From assembly GCA_934249215.1 (NCBI GenBank), contig CAKQKN010000014.1:1-52536 (forward strand): DNA of 52,536 nt. The letters are read 5' to 3'. The position numbers were made by a program, and so were the translations under genes. Of the stretch, positions 7,720 to 17,479 are shown piece after piece. This stretch comes from an uncultured Clostridia bacterium. Lineage in GTDB: Bacteria; Bacillota; Clostridia; Christensenellales; Borkfalkiaceae. Below the pieces are notes generated by a model. That model made no database searches. It saw only the letters and a list, made by a program, of their open reading frames with translations, and was not told the DNA's origin. Each line of letters starts with the position of its first letter. Positions within the stretch are counted from its first letter, which is position 1.

Positions 7720-10700
7720 ATGGAAGAAAAAGATCGTTTGCTTGCTTCCTCTGCCGTGGAGCAGTCGGAATCGGGATCGGATACAACTGAATATTCTGAT
7801 AAAAAAGCGGTCGGGAACTCTTTCGATTCGGTCGCGGAAACTATCGATTCGTCTGATGTCGGGGCTAACGATTTGTCGGGTGCGGACGGCGCAACCGTCG
7901 GCTCGGGGGCGGTTGTTATCGACGCGAAGAGAAAGTTCAAACCGGGATACGGAGATCTGCGGCTCGAATATCCGTCGGTATCGGACGAGGCGTATTACGT
8001 TCTGCCGGACAATTATTCGAATAAGTTCAATCTGACGCGGGACGACAGCCCGCCTCTCGAACTTGACGACGCACTCGTCGTTTCTTTGCAAAAACGCGGC
8101 AGACCGGATATCGAGTACATTTCGTCGCTTTGTCTGCTTTCGCTAAAGGACGTCATAATCGGGCTTGGAAACAAGGTTTTCCGCGATCCCGCGATTGCGA
8201 GCGGCGGTCCGTTTTATCAAGGGTACGTTACTGCCGACGAATATTTGTCTGGCAATCTTATGAAAAAATATACCGAAGCGGTCGAAGCGAACAAGGCGGC
8301 GGCGACTTCGGGGAGATATTACGCCAACATTCGCGCGCTCTGTGCGGTTATGCCGCCGAAGCCCGCGTTCGACGAGATTTTCGTGACGCTCGGTTCGCCC
8401 TGGCTTCCGCCGTCGTTCGTTGCCGATTTCGTTCAGCATCTTTACAGGCTGTCGGTCATGCGCAACAAAAGAATTTGCGACGTGTATTATCAGCGCGAAA
8501 TGAACGACTGGTCCGTGATTTTGAACTTCGACGCGAAAAGCACCGTCCTTGCGTCCAAAACTTTCGGTACCGAACGTATGGATATGTTCAGAATCATCGA
8601 AAAGACGCTCAATCACGAACAGATCCGCATTACCGATCCCGAAGAAGGGGGGAAGAAAGGCCGAAAATTCAATAAAGAACAGACTATGCTCGCGGAAGAA
8701 AAACGCGCGCGCGTCATCGAGGCGTTCAACCGCTGGATACGCGATCTCCAGCCCGAGAAAAAAGACGAACTCGTCGACGTGTTTTACAAGCGGTTCGGCT
8801 GTTTCCGCATGCGCGAGTACGACGGAGAAAAACTCGCGTTCGACGATTTGTCGGACAACGTCAGGCTTTACGATTATCAGCGTTCGGCGGTCGCGCGGAT
8901 TCTTCAGAGCAGATCGACGCTTCTCGCGCACGACGTCGGCGCGGGAAAAACTTACGCTATGGTCGCGGCTGCGCACGAATTGCATAAAAACGGCATTATT
9001 TCGGGCAAAAATATGATCGTCGTGCCTAACTCCATCGTCGAGCAGTGGCGCATGGACTACGCGCTTCTTTACCCGTCGGCGAAAGTTCTCGCCGTAACGC
9101 CCGCCGACTTCACTCCATCGAAGCGCGAACAGACGCTTATCGAGATTCGTGACGGGGATTATGAAAGCGTCATTATGCCGTACAGCTCGTTCGAACTTAT
9201 CCCCGCAAGTTTTAAGTTCGAAGCGGAGGAACTTAAAGAGCGGGCGGACAGGCTCGAACACGCGACTTTCGAAAACGCGCGCAAAAGAAACAAAATCAAA
9301 AACAGGCTCAACACGCTGCTCACGAAAGAGCGCGAAAAAGTTCTCGCTCGTTATGCCGAAGCGGATAAAAAGGTATTCGAAAGCGAGGGAACGATTACGT
9401 TCGACGATCTCGGAATCGGCGCGTTGTTTATCGACGAAGCGCATAACTATAAGAATCTGCCGCTCGACAGTTCGCTCGGGAGCATAAAAGGTCTTAACGT
9501 GGACGGTTCGGACAAGTGCCTTGACGTTTACAGAAAGTCGCACGCCGTCTATAAAACGGGCGGCAAACTGATTTTTGCGACGGGTACTCCCGTTACCAAC
9601 TCGGTGGCGGACGTGTTCGTCATGCAGAAATATCTCACGCTCGATCAGCTCGAATATTGCGATCTCGATTATTTCGACAATTGGGCGGGAATGTTCGGCG
9701 AGATCACCCGCACGTACGAGATCGACGTCGACACGGAAAATTACAGGCTCACGACGCGGTTTAACAGATTTAACAATCTTTCCGAACTGTCGCACATGAT
9801 AAACGGATTCACCGATTTCCACGTTGCGGGAAAGGACGGGCTGCCCGAGGTAGGGAGCATTCAGACGATCGTCGTCAAGAAAACCGCGCTTCAGAAAGCA
9901 CTTCTTAAAGATATTTCGTCGCGCGTGGAACGGATAAGGTCGGGACAGGTGGACAGAAAAACCGACAACCTGCTCAAAGTTACGACGGACGGAAGAAAAC
10001 TTGCGCTCGACGCGCGGCTTATCGACGAAAACTGCGAGGGTGAACCGGGGAATAAGATAGCGGCTTGCGCCGACAAGGTTTTCGAAATCTATAAAAAACA
10101 CGCGGGAAAATCGCAACTCGTTTTCTGCGATATAGGCACGCCGAAGTCGGAATTCAACGTTTACGACTGCCTTAAAGGAATGCTTGTGGAGCGCGGAATC
10201 GCCGCCGAGCAGATCGGGTTCGTCCACGACGCGACGAGCGACGGCAAGCGCGCCAAACTTTTCGATGCGGTCAACAAAGGCACCGTGCTCGTGCTTATCG
10301 GTTCGACTTTCAAACTCGGCACGGGCGTGAACGTTCAGGAACGGCTCGTGGCGATTCATCATCTCGACGTACCCTGGCGCCCGAGCGACATGGTTCAGCG
10401 TGACGGGCGGCTCGTCCGCCGCGGGAATACCAACGAGCGCGTCTATATTTACCGATACGTGACCGACGGCAGTTTCGATTCTTATTCATGGCAACTTCTC
10501 GAAAACAAACAGCGGTTTATCACCGAACTTCTCACGGGAACGGCGAACGGCGCGGACGAGCGTCAGCTCGACGACGCGGTTCTCAGTTACGCCGAAGTCA
10601 AGGCTCTTGCGATCGGGAATCCGCTCATCAAGAACAGGGTGGAAGTGTGCAACGAGATCGCGCGGCTCAAAACGCTCGAAAGAGAAGAGCGGTTAAAGCG

Positions 10701-11211
10701 AGACCTGCTCGAGAAAATGGCGCTTATGCTTCCTTCGAGAATAAGCGACGAAAAGGAGCGTTTGTCGCACGTGCGCGCGGACGCGAAGAATTTTGAAAAC
10801 AATCGCGAAATCACCGATAAACAACTTATAGGTCAACTTATTTCGAAAACGATCGCCGAAAACGCGCTCAACGCGCACGAGATTTTTATTGCGGAAATCA
10901 GAGGGTTCAAACTGTATCTTCCCGCGAATTTCAACAAGGTAAGACCGTATCTCGTTCTCGAGGGCGAAATCAGATATACCGTGGATATAGTGACGTTTGC
11001 GGGCGGTGCCGTTATTAAGATAGAAAACTATCTCACGGGGCTTAAGGATATGGCGAAGAGTATTTCGAAGCGTATCGACGAACTCGAAATGCAGCTGAAA
11101 CAAGCGTGTTCGGAGCTCAATCGGAAGGATGATTACGTGGCGAGGATTGCCGCGCTCGAGAGTAAACTTGCGGAACTCGACAAGGAACTCGGACTTACGG
11201 AAAAGGCGTAA
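7720..11211 (+). CDS. large SNF2-type DEAH helicase of mobile-element type
   Basis: This 1163-residue protein is an ATP-driven DNA translocase of superfamily 2. Motifs: a YDYQRSAVARIL Q-like region, Walker A HDVGAGKTY near residue 404, DEAH near 570, GTPVTNS near 621, and motif VI VQRDGRLVRRG near 892. The C-terminal 250 residues are predicted coiled coil (many Glu, Lys, Leu). The HDVGAGKT variant is that of the helicases fused to adenine methylases in ICEs and phages, but here no methylase motif is present. The N-terminal 60 residues are acidic and Ser-rich. The partner gene downstream is on the same strand. Possible roles are element maintenance or defence; neither is shown. Confidence 0.8.
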   Translation: MEEKDRLLASSAVEQSESGSDTTEYSDKKAVGNSFDSVAETIDSSDVGANDLSGADGATVGSGAVVIDAKRKFKPGYGDLRLEYPSVSDEAYYVLPDNYSNKFNLTRDDSPPLELDDALVVSLQKRGRPDIEYISSLCLLSLKDVIIGLGNKVFRDPAIASGGPFYQGYVTADEYLSGNLMKKYTEAVEANKAAATSGRYYANIRALCAVMPPKPAFDEIFVTLGSPWLPPSFVADFVQHLYRLSVMRNKRICDVYYQREMNDWSVILNFDAKSTVLASKTFGTERMDMFRIIEKTLNHEQIRITDPEEGGKKGRKFNKEQTMLAEEKRARVIEAFNRWIRDLQPEKKDELVDVFYKRFGCFRMREYDGEKLAFDDLSDNVRLYDYQRSAVARILQSRSTLLAHDVGAGKTYAMVAAAHELHKNGIISGKNMIVVPNSIVEQWRMDYALLYPSAKVLAVTPADFTPSKREQTLIEIRDGDYESVIMPYSSFELIPASFKFEAEELKERADRLEHATFENARKRNKIKNRLNTLLTKEREKVLARYAEADKKVFESEGTITFDDLGIGALFIDEAHNYKNLPLDSSLGSIKGLNVDGSDKCLDVYRKSHAVYKTGGKLIFATGTPVTNSVADVFVMQKYLTLDQLEYCDLDYFDNWAGMFGEITRTYEIDVDTENYRLTTRFNRFNNLSELSHMINGFTDFHVAGKDGLPEVGSIQTIVVKKTALQKALLKDISSRVERIRSGQVDRKTDNLLKVTTDGRKLALDARLIDENCEGEPGNKIAACADKVFEIYKKHAGKSQLVFCDIGTPKSEFNVYDCLKGMLVERGIAAEQIGFVHDATSDGKRAKLFDAVNKGTVLVLIGSTFKLGTGVNVQERLVAIHHLDVPWRPSDMVQRDGRLVRRGNTNERVYIYRYVTDGSFDSYSWQLLENKQRFITELLTGTANGADERQLDDAVLSYAEVKALAIGNPLIKNRVEVCNEIARLKTLEREERLKRDLLEKMALMLPSRISDEKERLSHVRADAKNFENNREITDKQLIGQLISKTIAENALNAHEIFIAEIRGFKLYLPANFNKVRPYLVLEGEIRYTVDIVTFAGGAVIKIENYLTGLKDMAKSISKRIDELEMQLKQACSELNRKDDYVARIAALESKLAELDKELGLTEKA

Positions 11212-11263
11212 AGAGTTCGTCGCGGTATGCGTTTATGCAGTCGACGGTATGCTTTTAATGTGC

Positions 11264-11289
11264 GATAATCGACTTATAGACCGATTTTA
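11264..11289 (+). repeat. intergenic GATAATCGAC element, copy 4
   Basis: GATAATCGACTTATAG, five bases ACCGA, then TTTTA. It lies between the helicase and the 267-residue gene with no clear flanking stem, so it does not look like a terminator. Confidence 0.7.
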
Positions 11290-11336
11290 TAGAAAAACAG
11301 AGCGACATCGGGATATGAAGTAAGGAGGGTGAAGTA

Positions 11337-12140
11337 ATGATCGAAAATGAAAAATTTAACAGGATAGAACAGTACGATTGGTATATAAAACTGTGTAATT
11401 GTTTGTTTGAGGACGAAAAAATCTTTGAAGATTTCGGATATTCTCCCGACGACGATCCGATCGAACCCGAAATCGATTTTTCCGGTTTCAGTCCGTTCGG
11501 ATGTATGAAACTGAACTTGAACGTACCGGTAATCAGTCCGTACATAAGTCATGAACTGATTGCGGATCTTCTCGATCTCGAAGTTGAGCAAGTGGACAGC
11601 ATAATCGAGGGCAAAAGCGTCGTTTTTCGGATGGACTCGTCGGACGGGAGGTTCAAGCGCGGCGAAGTCGCGAAAAGGAGCGATATAGGTAAAAAGAATA
11701 TCGGGGAGATGCGGTGGTACCATAACGGCTTTGCGATTGCGTACTTGCTTTGGGAAAAGAACTATTATATCGTGAACGACGATAACGAATACGACGTTCC
11801 GCCGTCGCCGCGTGCGTCAAAGGCGATCGACAAACTTGCGGAGTATGATCTTTTCCCTGCCGACGTTTTTTTAAGGTCGATTCTCGTCTTACCGGAAGTT
11901 CGCACCGTAATTGAGAACTGGACGGACGATCTGTCGAAGAGAAACGCGCTTACCGATCGCTATTACAGGATTTACAAGTGGGCGGAGCGTTGTCGGTCGG
12001 ATATTTGGATAAAGCCGAAAATAGTGCTTATGGCAAATCTCCCCATACTTCAGAGGCGTGTGGACGAACTTTTGAATCATCTCGTGGATTTGGGGCTTGT
12101 GTTCGATACTCCGTATATGATCAAAACCGAAGATCGATAA
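11337..12140 (+). CDS. unknown 267-residue protein downstream of the helicase
   Basis: I do not recognise this protein. It is acidic, has no signal peptide or membrane segment, and contains a helical segment (ELIADLLDLEVEQVDSIIEG) that resembles a DNA-binding helix-turn-helix. The C-terminus (RRVDELLNHLVDLGLVF) looks like part of a winged helix. The start at 11337 follows TAAGGAGGG. It lies 125 bp after the helicase on the same strand and ends in its own terminator, so the two may be co-transcribed and work together. An accessory DNA-binding factor for the helicase is an inference only. Confidence 0.7.
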   Translation: MIENEKFNRIEQYDWYIKLCNCLFEDEKIFEDFGYSPDDDPIEPEIDFSGFSPFGCMKLNLNVPVISPYISHELIADLLDLEVEQVDSIIEGKSVVFRMDSSDGRFKRGEVAKRSDIGKKNIGEMRWYHNGFAIAYLLWEKNYYIVNDDNEYDVPPSPRASKAIDKLAEYDLFPADVFLRSILVLPEVRTVIENWTDDLSKRNALTDRYYRIYKWAERCRSDIWIKPKIVLMANLPILQRRVDELLNHLVDLGLVFDTPYMIKTEDR

Positions 12141-12153
12141 ATGAGTTTAACGG

Positions 12154-12198
12154 AAAAAGGTTGCGGTCTATCCGAAAGATAGGCGTGCAACCTTTTTT
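12154..12198 (+). terminator. intrinsic terminator
   Basis: Stem AAAAAGGTTGC (12154-12164) / GCAACCTTTTT with an inner GGTCTATC..GATAGG stem and a T-run closes the helicase/unknown transcript. The 12199-12312 stretch beyond holds nothing I can identify. Confidence 0.8.
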
Positions 12199-12312
12199 AT
12201 TTTTTTCGTTATGTTGAGCGGTGCGAAGCGCGGTTGAAACATCTATGGGAGGGTCCTGCGCATCCAGTTGTCCCGGTTTGTGAAAAACTTCGGTTTCTGG
12301 GCGAGGTTTCGG

Positions 12313-13899
12313 TCAGAGTTGGTACCCGAGGAGCGGTTCGTTGTTATACGACCATTTCAAGTCTGCGGCACCGAAAAGTTTCGCATCATCGACGAGTAAG
12401 TCGCGAAGAAGCAGTGGCGTTTCGGTTTCTTTGCGGATATATTTTTTATACGGCGAGAAATACGTTCCTGTGTAAACGTAGTCGATGATTGCGAGCGTGT
12501 AATAATTCTCGTCGTTTTTGAGTTCGGAAAAGGATTTTGCGGCGTCCGCCTTGCCGAAATAATGCCGTTTCGAGTCGGACTCGGGCAGAACGTAACAATT
12601 TTCATAATATTCATAAAGGCCTTTCCCTTGAATCTCGACGAGGTATACGGCGTTGTCGAAAGGAATGATTTTGTAAAACGCATCCTCTTTTATGGGTTCG
12701 CCGGCTGTGATGTTGCCGTTCGAACGTAATCCGCCGTAATTGGAAGCCGAATAGTCGGAGCCGAGCGCTTTCGTCATAAGTTTTCCGACGTAGCTCGTGA
12801 GCGCATACGCGCGGCTTACGGTAACGGCGGAAGTGGCGAGAACGGGAAGATTGTCGATGAGCGTTTCGGCGTAAGAAGAAACGATATTTTCGACGGTTTC
12901 GTCATATTCGTCCTCGTAGTCCGAAACTTTTTTACAGCCGTAAGAATTTATCTTGATATTGCCGTTAACGGTGCTATAGGTCAACTTTACGTAGGCAAAC
13001 GCCTCGTTATATCTGCCGCCTTGAACGACGGGAACGTATCTTCCGTCGCCTCGCCGTATTTCGTCTTTATATTGCTGATGAGTGTGCCCGTTGAATATCA
13101 CATCTATGAGGTAGTCGCTTCCGTCTTTTACGTTTGCGAGTTCTTCGTTGTAATAATCGCCCCAGTGCACGTTGACCGAAATGATTTCCGCGCCGTCGTT
13201 TTTAAGTTCGGTCGCGACGTCTTTCACGCGGTCGGTTATATATTCCTCTCGGAAAGAATAGTCGGCGACGCGCTTTTGCAAAATGGAGTTCTCGCACGGA
13301 CCGATAACGCCGATAAGCCCGATCTTAACGCCCGATTTTTCGACGATAAGACCGTTCACGATATTGTCGGTCGAGGACTCGTCCGCGATGTATTGCGACT
13401 GCGATTTTTGATAAACGTTGGCGGCAACGAGAGGAAAATCGGCTTCGCCGTTGCTTTCGTCGCCGTCGAAATAAGCGGTCACTACGTCAAGTCCCCAGTC
13501 GAATTCATGGTTGCCGATGCCCATTCCGTCAAAGCGCATCGCGTTCATCGCTTCGATCACGGCGCGACCTTTGCTTAAGTTCGATATCGCCGTGCCTTGA
13601 AACATATCGCCGTTACCGAACAAAACGACGTCGTCGCGCACGTTGCCGCCGCTGAGGTAGTTTGCGGACATTTTGTCGATCATCTTCGCGGTGTTGGATA
13701 AGCCGTGCAAGCCGTTGTCGTCCTGCTCGATCGTTCCGTGAATGTCGTTGATCGAAACGAAGGTGAGTTTTGTTTCGTCCGATCTTCCCGTGCTGCCGCC
13801 GGAGGACGAACTGTCCGAGGTGCCGTCCGCGCAAGCGGTAAAGCTCAATGCGGCGATCAGGGCAAGCATTATTGCCGTCAGTTTTTTGGTGAAATTCAT
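12313..13899 (-). CDS. 5'-nucleotidase / UshA-family metallophosphoesterase lipoprotein
   Basis: This 528-residue protein would hydrolyse nucleotides or cyclic nucleotides outside the cell to release nucleoside and phosphate. The lipobox FTAC ends at Cys23, followed by a Ser/Gly linker. Metal-site motifs are NDIHG (51-55), NGDMFQG, GNHEFDWG and GHTHQ, all as in the calcineurin-like domain. The C-terminal half is the nucleotide-binding 5_nucleotid_C domain, with SNYGGLRSNGNITAG and IIPFDNAVYLVEI. It has its own perfect promoter. Its leader carries a hairpin (GGCGCG/CGCGCC at 13919-13938). A sugar or 2',3'-cyclic nucleotide specificity is equally possible. Confidence 0.88.
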   Translation of the reverse strand: MNFTKKLTAIMLALIAALSFTACADGTSDSSSSGGSTGRSDETKLTFVSINDIHGTIEQDDNGLHGLSNTAKMIDKMSANYLSGGNVRDDVVLFGNGDMFQGTAISNLSKGRAVIEAMNAMRFDGMGIGNHEFDWGLDVVTAYFDGDESNGEADFPLVAANVYQKSQSQYIADESSTDNIVNGLIVEKSGVKIGLIGVIGPCENSILQKRVADYSFREEYITDRVKDVATELKNDGAEIISVNVHWGDYYNEELANVKDGSDYLIDVIFNGHTHQQYKDEIRRGDGRYVPVVQGGRYNEAFAYVKLTYSTVNGNIKINSYGCKKVSDYEDEYDETVENIVSSYAETLIDNLPVLATSAVTVSRAYALTSYVGKLMTKALGSDYSASNYGGLRSNGNITAGEPIKEDAFYKIIPFDNAVYLVEIQGKGLYEYYENCYVLPESDSKRHYFGKADAAKSFSELKNDENYYTLAIIDYVYTGTYFSPYKKYIRKETETPLLLRDLLVDDAKLFGAADLKWSYNNEPLLGYQL

Positions 13900-13918
13900 T
13901 TTTTTTGTCCTTTTTCAG

Positions 13919-13938
13919 GCGCGATTTTTTTTCGCGCC
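13919..13938 (-). promoter_or_regulatory. hairpin in the 5' leader of the nucleotidase mRNA
   Basis: Perfect stem GGCGCG/CGCGCC with an eight-base A/T loop lies about 20 bp before the start codon, close to the AAAGGA ribosome site. It could protect the 5' end or modulate initiation. On the plus strand it precedes a T-run, which would make it a terminator only for antisense transcription. Confidence 0.4.
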
Positions 13939-13997
13939 CCGTTTTTTTTGGTTTGTTTCTCCCGTTGATTGCAAGTAGGTGCGAACCCCACGCTTCG

Positions 13998-14026
13998 ATT
14001 ATAGTCGCTTTTTTTCGTTTTGTCAA
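13998..14026 (-). promoter_or_regulatory. promoter of the nucleotidase gene
   Basis: On the minus strand TTGACA (14026-14021) and TATAAT (14003-13998) both match consensus, 17 bp apart. Confidence 0.8.
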
Positions 14027-14313
14027 CGGGTAACGCCGGATTACGCGTGCGTTGTTTCAATCGTGTGCATTATGCGTGCGCGTTATATATAATAAGTTTG
14101 TCGTTCTGCGCGCCGGGAAAGGGTGTTGTCGGGTATTTACATGTTTTTCTTACGGACACAAAAACGCGAATTGTCCGCATTTAATGTACAAAAAATGTAT
14201 AAATATCAAAAAGGTATTCAAAAAATAAATGGCAGGTATTTGTTAAATTTATAGTTTTATCGTAACAAATTTAGCAAAATTGAGCATAAATTATAAAAAC
14301 GGGCGAAAAAACG

Positions 14314-14343
14314 TTGACAAAAGCGTATGATTGCTGATAGAAT
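14314..14343 (+). promoter_or_regulatory. promoter of the opp operon
   Basis: TTGACA (14314-14319) and TAGAAT (14338-14343), 18 bp apart, lie 207 bp upstream of the binding-protein start. Confidence 0.7.
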
Positions 14344-14540
14344 GTAAACATAAAACTTCAAAAGCATTCGTTTGAAATGTATTAGAAATGAATAAATATT
14401 CATAAAACACCTTGCTTTTTATACAAAATGATTGAATATATTCATTTTGATACAAGAAAAGTGAAAAAAACACGGAAACGGAGTGCTTTTTGAGGGAAAG
14501 GGGAAAAAATCCCCGTCGGAACTCAAGTAAATTTTTTGGA
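14344..14540 (+). promoter_or_regulatory. long AT-rich leader of the opp operon with two dyads
   Basis: The 200-base leader contains two similar A/T dyads: ATGAATAAATATTCAT at 14387-14402 and CAAAATGATTG..ATTCATTTTG at 14426-14451. A GGGG/CCCC hairpin follows near 14500. The paired dyads look like regulator sites or RNA hairpins; no known riboswitch class was recognised. The gap from 13899 to 14313 holds the nucleotidase promoter and otherwise nothing visible. Confidence 0.4.
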
Positions 14541-14550
14541 GGGCAAAAAT

Positions 14551-17118
14551 ATGAAGAAACTCGTTGCATTGATGCTTATCGCATTGACGGCTTTCGCATG
14601 CCTTGCCGGTTGTAAGAAGGAGCCGGAAGCCGAAAAGACGTATACGTATAAGGGCGCGTTCGCTTTGTCGCCGAGTACGTTTAACCCGCTCACGTATAAA
14701 TCCACGTCGGACAAAGTTCCTCTCGATTACACGAAGAGCGATTGGTATGAGTTGAATTATACCGCGGACGGAAAGGGCTTCGAATACGTTCCCGTTATGG
14801 CGGCGGAAGATCCTATCGACGTGACCGCGACGTACGCAAGCGACGCTACCTGGACGATTCCTGCGGGGGCGACGACCGGTTATGCGTTCAGAATCAAACT
14901 CAATCGGGACGCGAAATGGGATGACGGAACGGCGATCACCGCCGACGATTACGTTTATACCGTTCAGGAACAGCTCAACCCGCTTTTCCAGAACTATCGC
15001 GGACAAGATTTATATAATCAGCTCGGCATGGTCGGCGCGAAAGATTATCTCTATCAGGGTAAATCCGGTTGGTTCGACGCTACCGTTCCTTACGAAACGT
15101 ACGATTCGGAAAAAGAATTCGTGTTCACTCTTGGCGGCGCCAAAGAAAACGAAACCGCTTACGGTAAAGCGATATCGAGTATCCGCGCTTACATGGAAAA
15201 GAACTACGCTTCTTATTTCGAAGCCGACGCGAGCGCTACGAGAGCCGCAAGATTGCTTCCCCAAATTTTAGGGCTTGCAACCACGGCTACCGTTGACGAA
15301 TGGCAGGCTAAAATAGTTGCGCTCGAAGGAAAGAAAGTTTCCGAAATACAAGCGGACGCAACGCTCAAAGCAACGTTCGACGCACTTTTGGCGGCTTGGC
15401 AGGAAGGCGACGACGGCATTCTCGACTTCACCGTTACGCATTATACCTATCCCGAATTTTCGTTCGACAAAGTCGGATTCAAGAAAATCGACGATTACAC
15501 CGTTGACCTTATACTCACGAAAGATCTTCAGGGCTTCTATATCAAATACAGTCTCGGTTTGAACCTCGTTTACAAGCCATTGTACGAAAGACTTAAAAAG
15601 CAGGATCCCGCGACGGGACTCTGGTCTACCACTTACGGAACGAGCCTCGACACTTATATCGGTTACGGTCCGTATAAGATGACGAAGTACCAGACCGATC
15701 AGGTTATGGAATTCGAAAAGAGCAAGACATGGTTCGGATTCACCGAAAAATATGCCGACAAATACGGCACGTTCACGAGAGAGTCCGACGGCGCAACCGT
15801 AAAACAGTTCCAGACCGAAAAGATCGTTCTGACCTATGCGAAAGATATATCCACGAGAGAGCAGATGTTCCTCGCCGGACAGCTCGACGTGTTCGGAATG
15901 AACAAGGCGTACTACGACAAATATAAATCCAGCGAACGTTTGTACAGCGCGACCGGCGCCACAACGTTCTACGGAATCATTCTTTCCGACTACGATTCGC
16001 TCCTCACTCGCGAAAAAACGCTCAACAACAAGACCATGAGCGACGAAGAATATGCGGAATGGGTAAAAGCGAACCCGACGCAGGTTCAGTATAACAAAAC
16101 TATTCTTACGCTGAAAGAATTCAGAAAGGCTCTTTGCTACGGTATCAACCGCGACAGCCTCGTCGCAAACCTTTACCCGGGCGGCTCGCCTGCTACGAGC
16201 TTGTTCACCGATCTGATTCTCGCCGTTCCCGACGAGGGCAGAAGCGTCAACTCTTATGACGAAACCAAAGCCGCGATATGCGAGTTCTGGGGCGTCGAAT
16301 GGGGCGAAGGCAAAGAATTCGCAACGCTCGACGAAGCGTATAAGTCGATTAAGGGTTACGACCTGACTCAGGCGAAGAAATATATTGACGAAGCGTATGA
16401 CAAAGCGATCGAACAAGGACTTATGGGTGCGAACACCATTGTCAAAATCGATTACTGTGCGTCGAGTGACAGCGAAACCGAAAAACTTTGGTACGAAACG
16501 TTCAAGTCAAGTTTCGACGAACTCATGAAAGGAACCAAGCTCGAAGGTAAGTTCCAGTATGATTACAACACTTCGCTCGGAAGCGATTTCGGCGCGGCGA
16601 TTCAGTCAGGTCAAGCCGACACTTCGTGGGGCTTCGGATGGAGCGGCGGCGAACTCGATCCTTACGATCTGCTTCAGGTTTACGTCGACGCGGCTGCAGC
16701 GGAAGAACCTTATCAGTACGATAGGTGGATCGATCGCAGCTCGTCCGAATACAATCTGACGCTCAAGCTCGATCTCGGCGACGGCGAAAAGGAATATACC
16801 TACAGCGTTTACGACTGGTACCGCATTCTCAACGGAAAAGGCGGCGCGGGTATGCCGAACATGGCTTACGGAAAAGCGGAAAACGCGCTCCGTGCGAAAG
16901 TTCTCGCGGCGGTCGAGGGGATGATTCTCGAAGATTACACGACCATCCCGATGATGAACGAAGGTTCGATTCAGCTTCTTACCTACAAAGTCAACTACGG
17001 TAAAGAAACTTATATGTTCGGTATGGGCTTCGGCGGAACGCGTTATATGACTTATAACTACGACGACGCGGCTTGGAACAAATACGTCAAGAGCAACGGC
17101 GGCTCGCTCAAATATTAA
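14551..17118 (+). CDS. oligopeptide ABC transporter substrate-binding lipoprotein (OppA-like, enlarged)
   Basis: This 855-residue lipoprotein (lipobox CLAGC, Cys21) captures peptides outside the membrane and delivers them to the permease. The SBP_bac_5 features are there: FALSPSTFNPL near the start, a RIKLNRDAKWDDGTAITADDYV segment, YTVDLILTK, IGYGPYKMTKY, and FRKALCYGINRDSLV. The family usually has 520-600 residues. About 130 extra residues sit between YVYTVQEQLNPLF and the YTVDL strand, and more in the C-terminal lobe. The start at 14551 follows TTGGAGGG. As first gene of the operon, with a stabilising hairpin behind it, it should be the most abundant product. The peptide preference is unknown. 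Confidence 0.88.
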   Translation: MKKLVALMLIALTAFACLAGCKKEPEAEKTYTYKGAFALSPSTFNPLTYKSTSDKVPLDYTKSDWYELNYTADGKGFEYVPVMAAEDPIDVTATYASDATWTIPAGATTGYAFRIKLNRDAKWDDGTAITADDYVYTVQEQLNPLFQNYRGQDLYNQLGMVGAKDYLYQGKSGWFDATVPYETYDSEKEFVFTLGGAKENETAYGKAISSIRAYMEKNYASYFEADASATRAARLLPQILGLATTATVDEWQAKIVALEGKKVSEIQADATLKATFDALLAAWQEGDDGILDFTVTHYTYPEFSFDKVGFKKIDDYTVDLILTKDLQGFYIKYSLGLNLVYKPLYERLKKQDPATGLWSTTYGTSLDTYIGYGPYKMTKYQTDQVMEFEKSKTWFGFTEKYADKYGTFTRESDGATVKQFQTEKIVLTYAKDISTREQMFLAGQLDVFGMNKAYYDKYKSSERLYSATGATTFYGIILSDYDSLLTREKTLNNKTMSDEEYAEWVKANPTQVQYNKTILTLKEFRKALCYGINRDSLVANLYPGGSPATSLFTDLILAVPDEGRSVNSYDETKAAICEFWGVEWGEGKEFATLDEAYKSIKGYDLTQAKKYIDEAYDKAIEQGLMGANTIVKIDYCASSDSETEKLWYETFKSSFDELMKGTKLEGKFQYDYNTSLGSDFGAAIQSGQADTSWGFGWSGGELDPYDLLQVYVDAAAAEEPYQYDRWIDRSSSEYNLTLKLDLGDGEKEYTYSVYDWYRILNGKGGAGMPNMAYGKAENALRAKVLAAVEGMILEDYTTIPMMNEGSIQLLTYKVNYGKETYMFGMGFGGTRYMTYNYDDAAWNKYVKSNGGSLKY

Positions 17119-17252
17119 GGCTGTTACTATAGCAAGCGACCGCAAATCGAACAAAACCGCACCGCCGGTATAAAACACGGTCATGTGGCGACCGATCGGC
17201 GGCTATGGGTATCGACGGGTTAAATCGTCGGTAAACAGTTTAATAGTACGTT

Positions 17253-17289
17253 CGTTACGGCGAAGGAGTTTTTCTCCTTCGCTATAACG
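17253..17289 (+). promoter_or_regulatory. intercistronic hairpin between oppA-like and oppB-like genes
   Basis: Perfect 9-bp stem GCGAAGGAG/CTCCTTCGC (17260-17268, 17274-17282) has a T5 loop and an outer CGTTA/TAACG stem. No T-run follows, so it more likely protects the binding-protein mRNA or partly attenuates than terminates. The rest of the 361-base gap (17119-17479) shows no gene. Confidence 0.55.
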
Positions 17290-17479
17290 TGCTTAAAGGG
17301 ATTCCATTCCTTATCACTAATTACCGAAAAGGCGACTTTTTAGCCCTTTTCCGCGACCACTCGGGCATAACCGTTTGCATCGGATAAAATGCGGAACGCA
17401 AAAAGCGAAAGGAAAATGCAGGCGAAAACGGAATCGGGATTCGAAGCGGAATCCGCGTTTTCCGCTCGGAGGTGAAATT

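Noticed and set aside
8143..10362. 739-residue minus-strand frame inside the helicase gene
   Set aside because: It is antisense to a gene with clear helicase motifs, rich in Arg/Phe/Val as expected for the complement of this codon bias, with no ribosome site or known motif.
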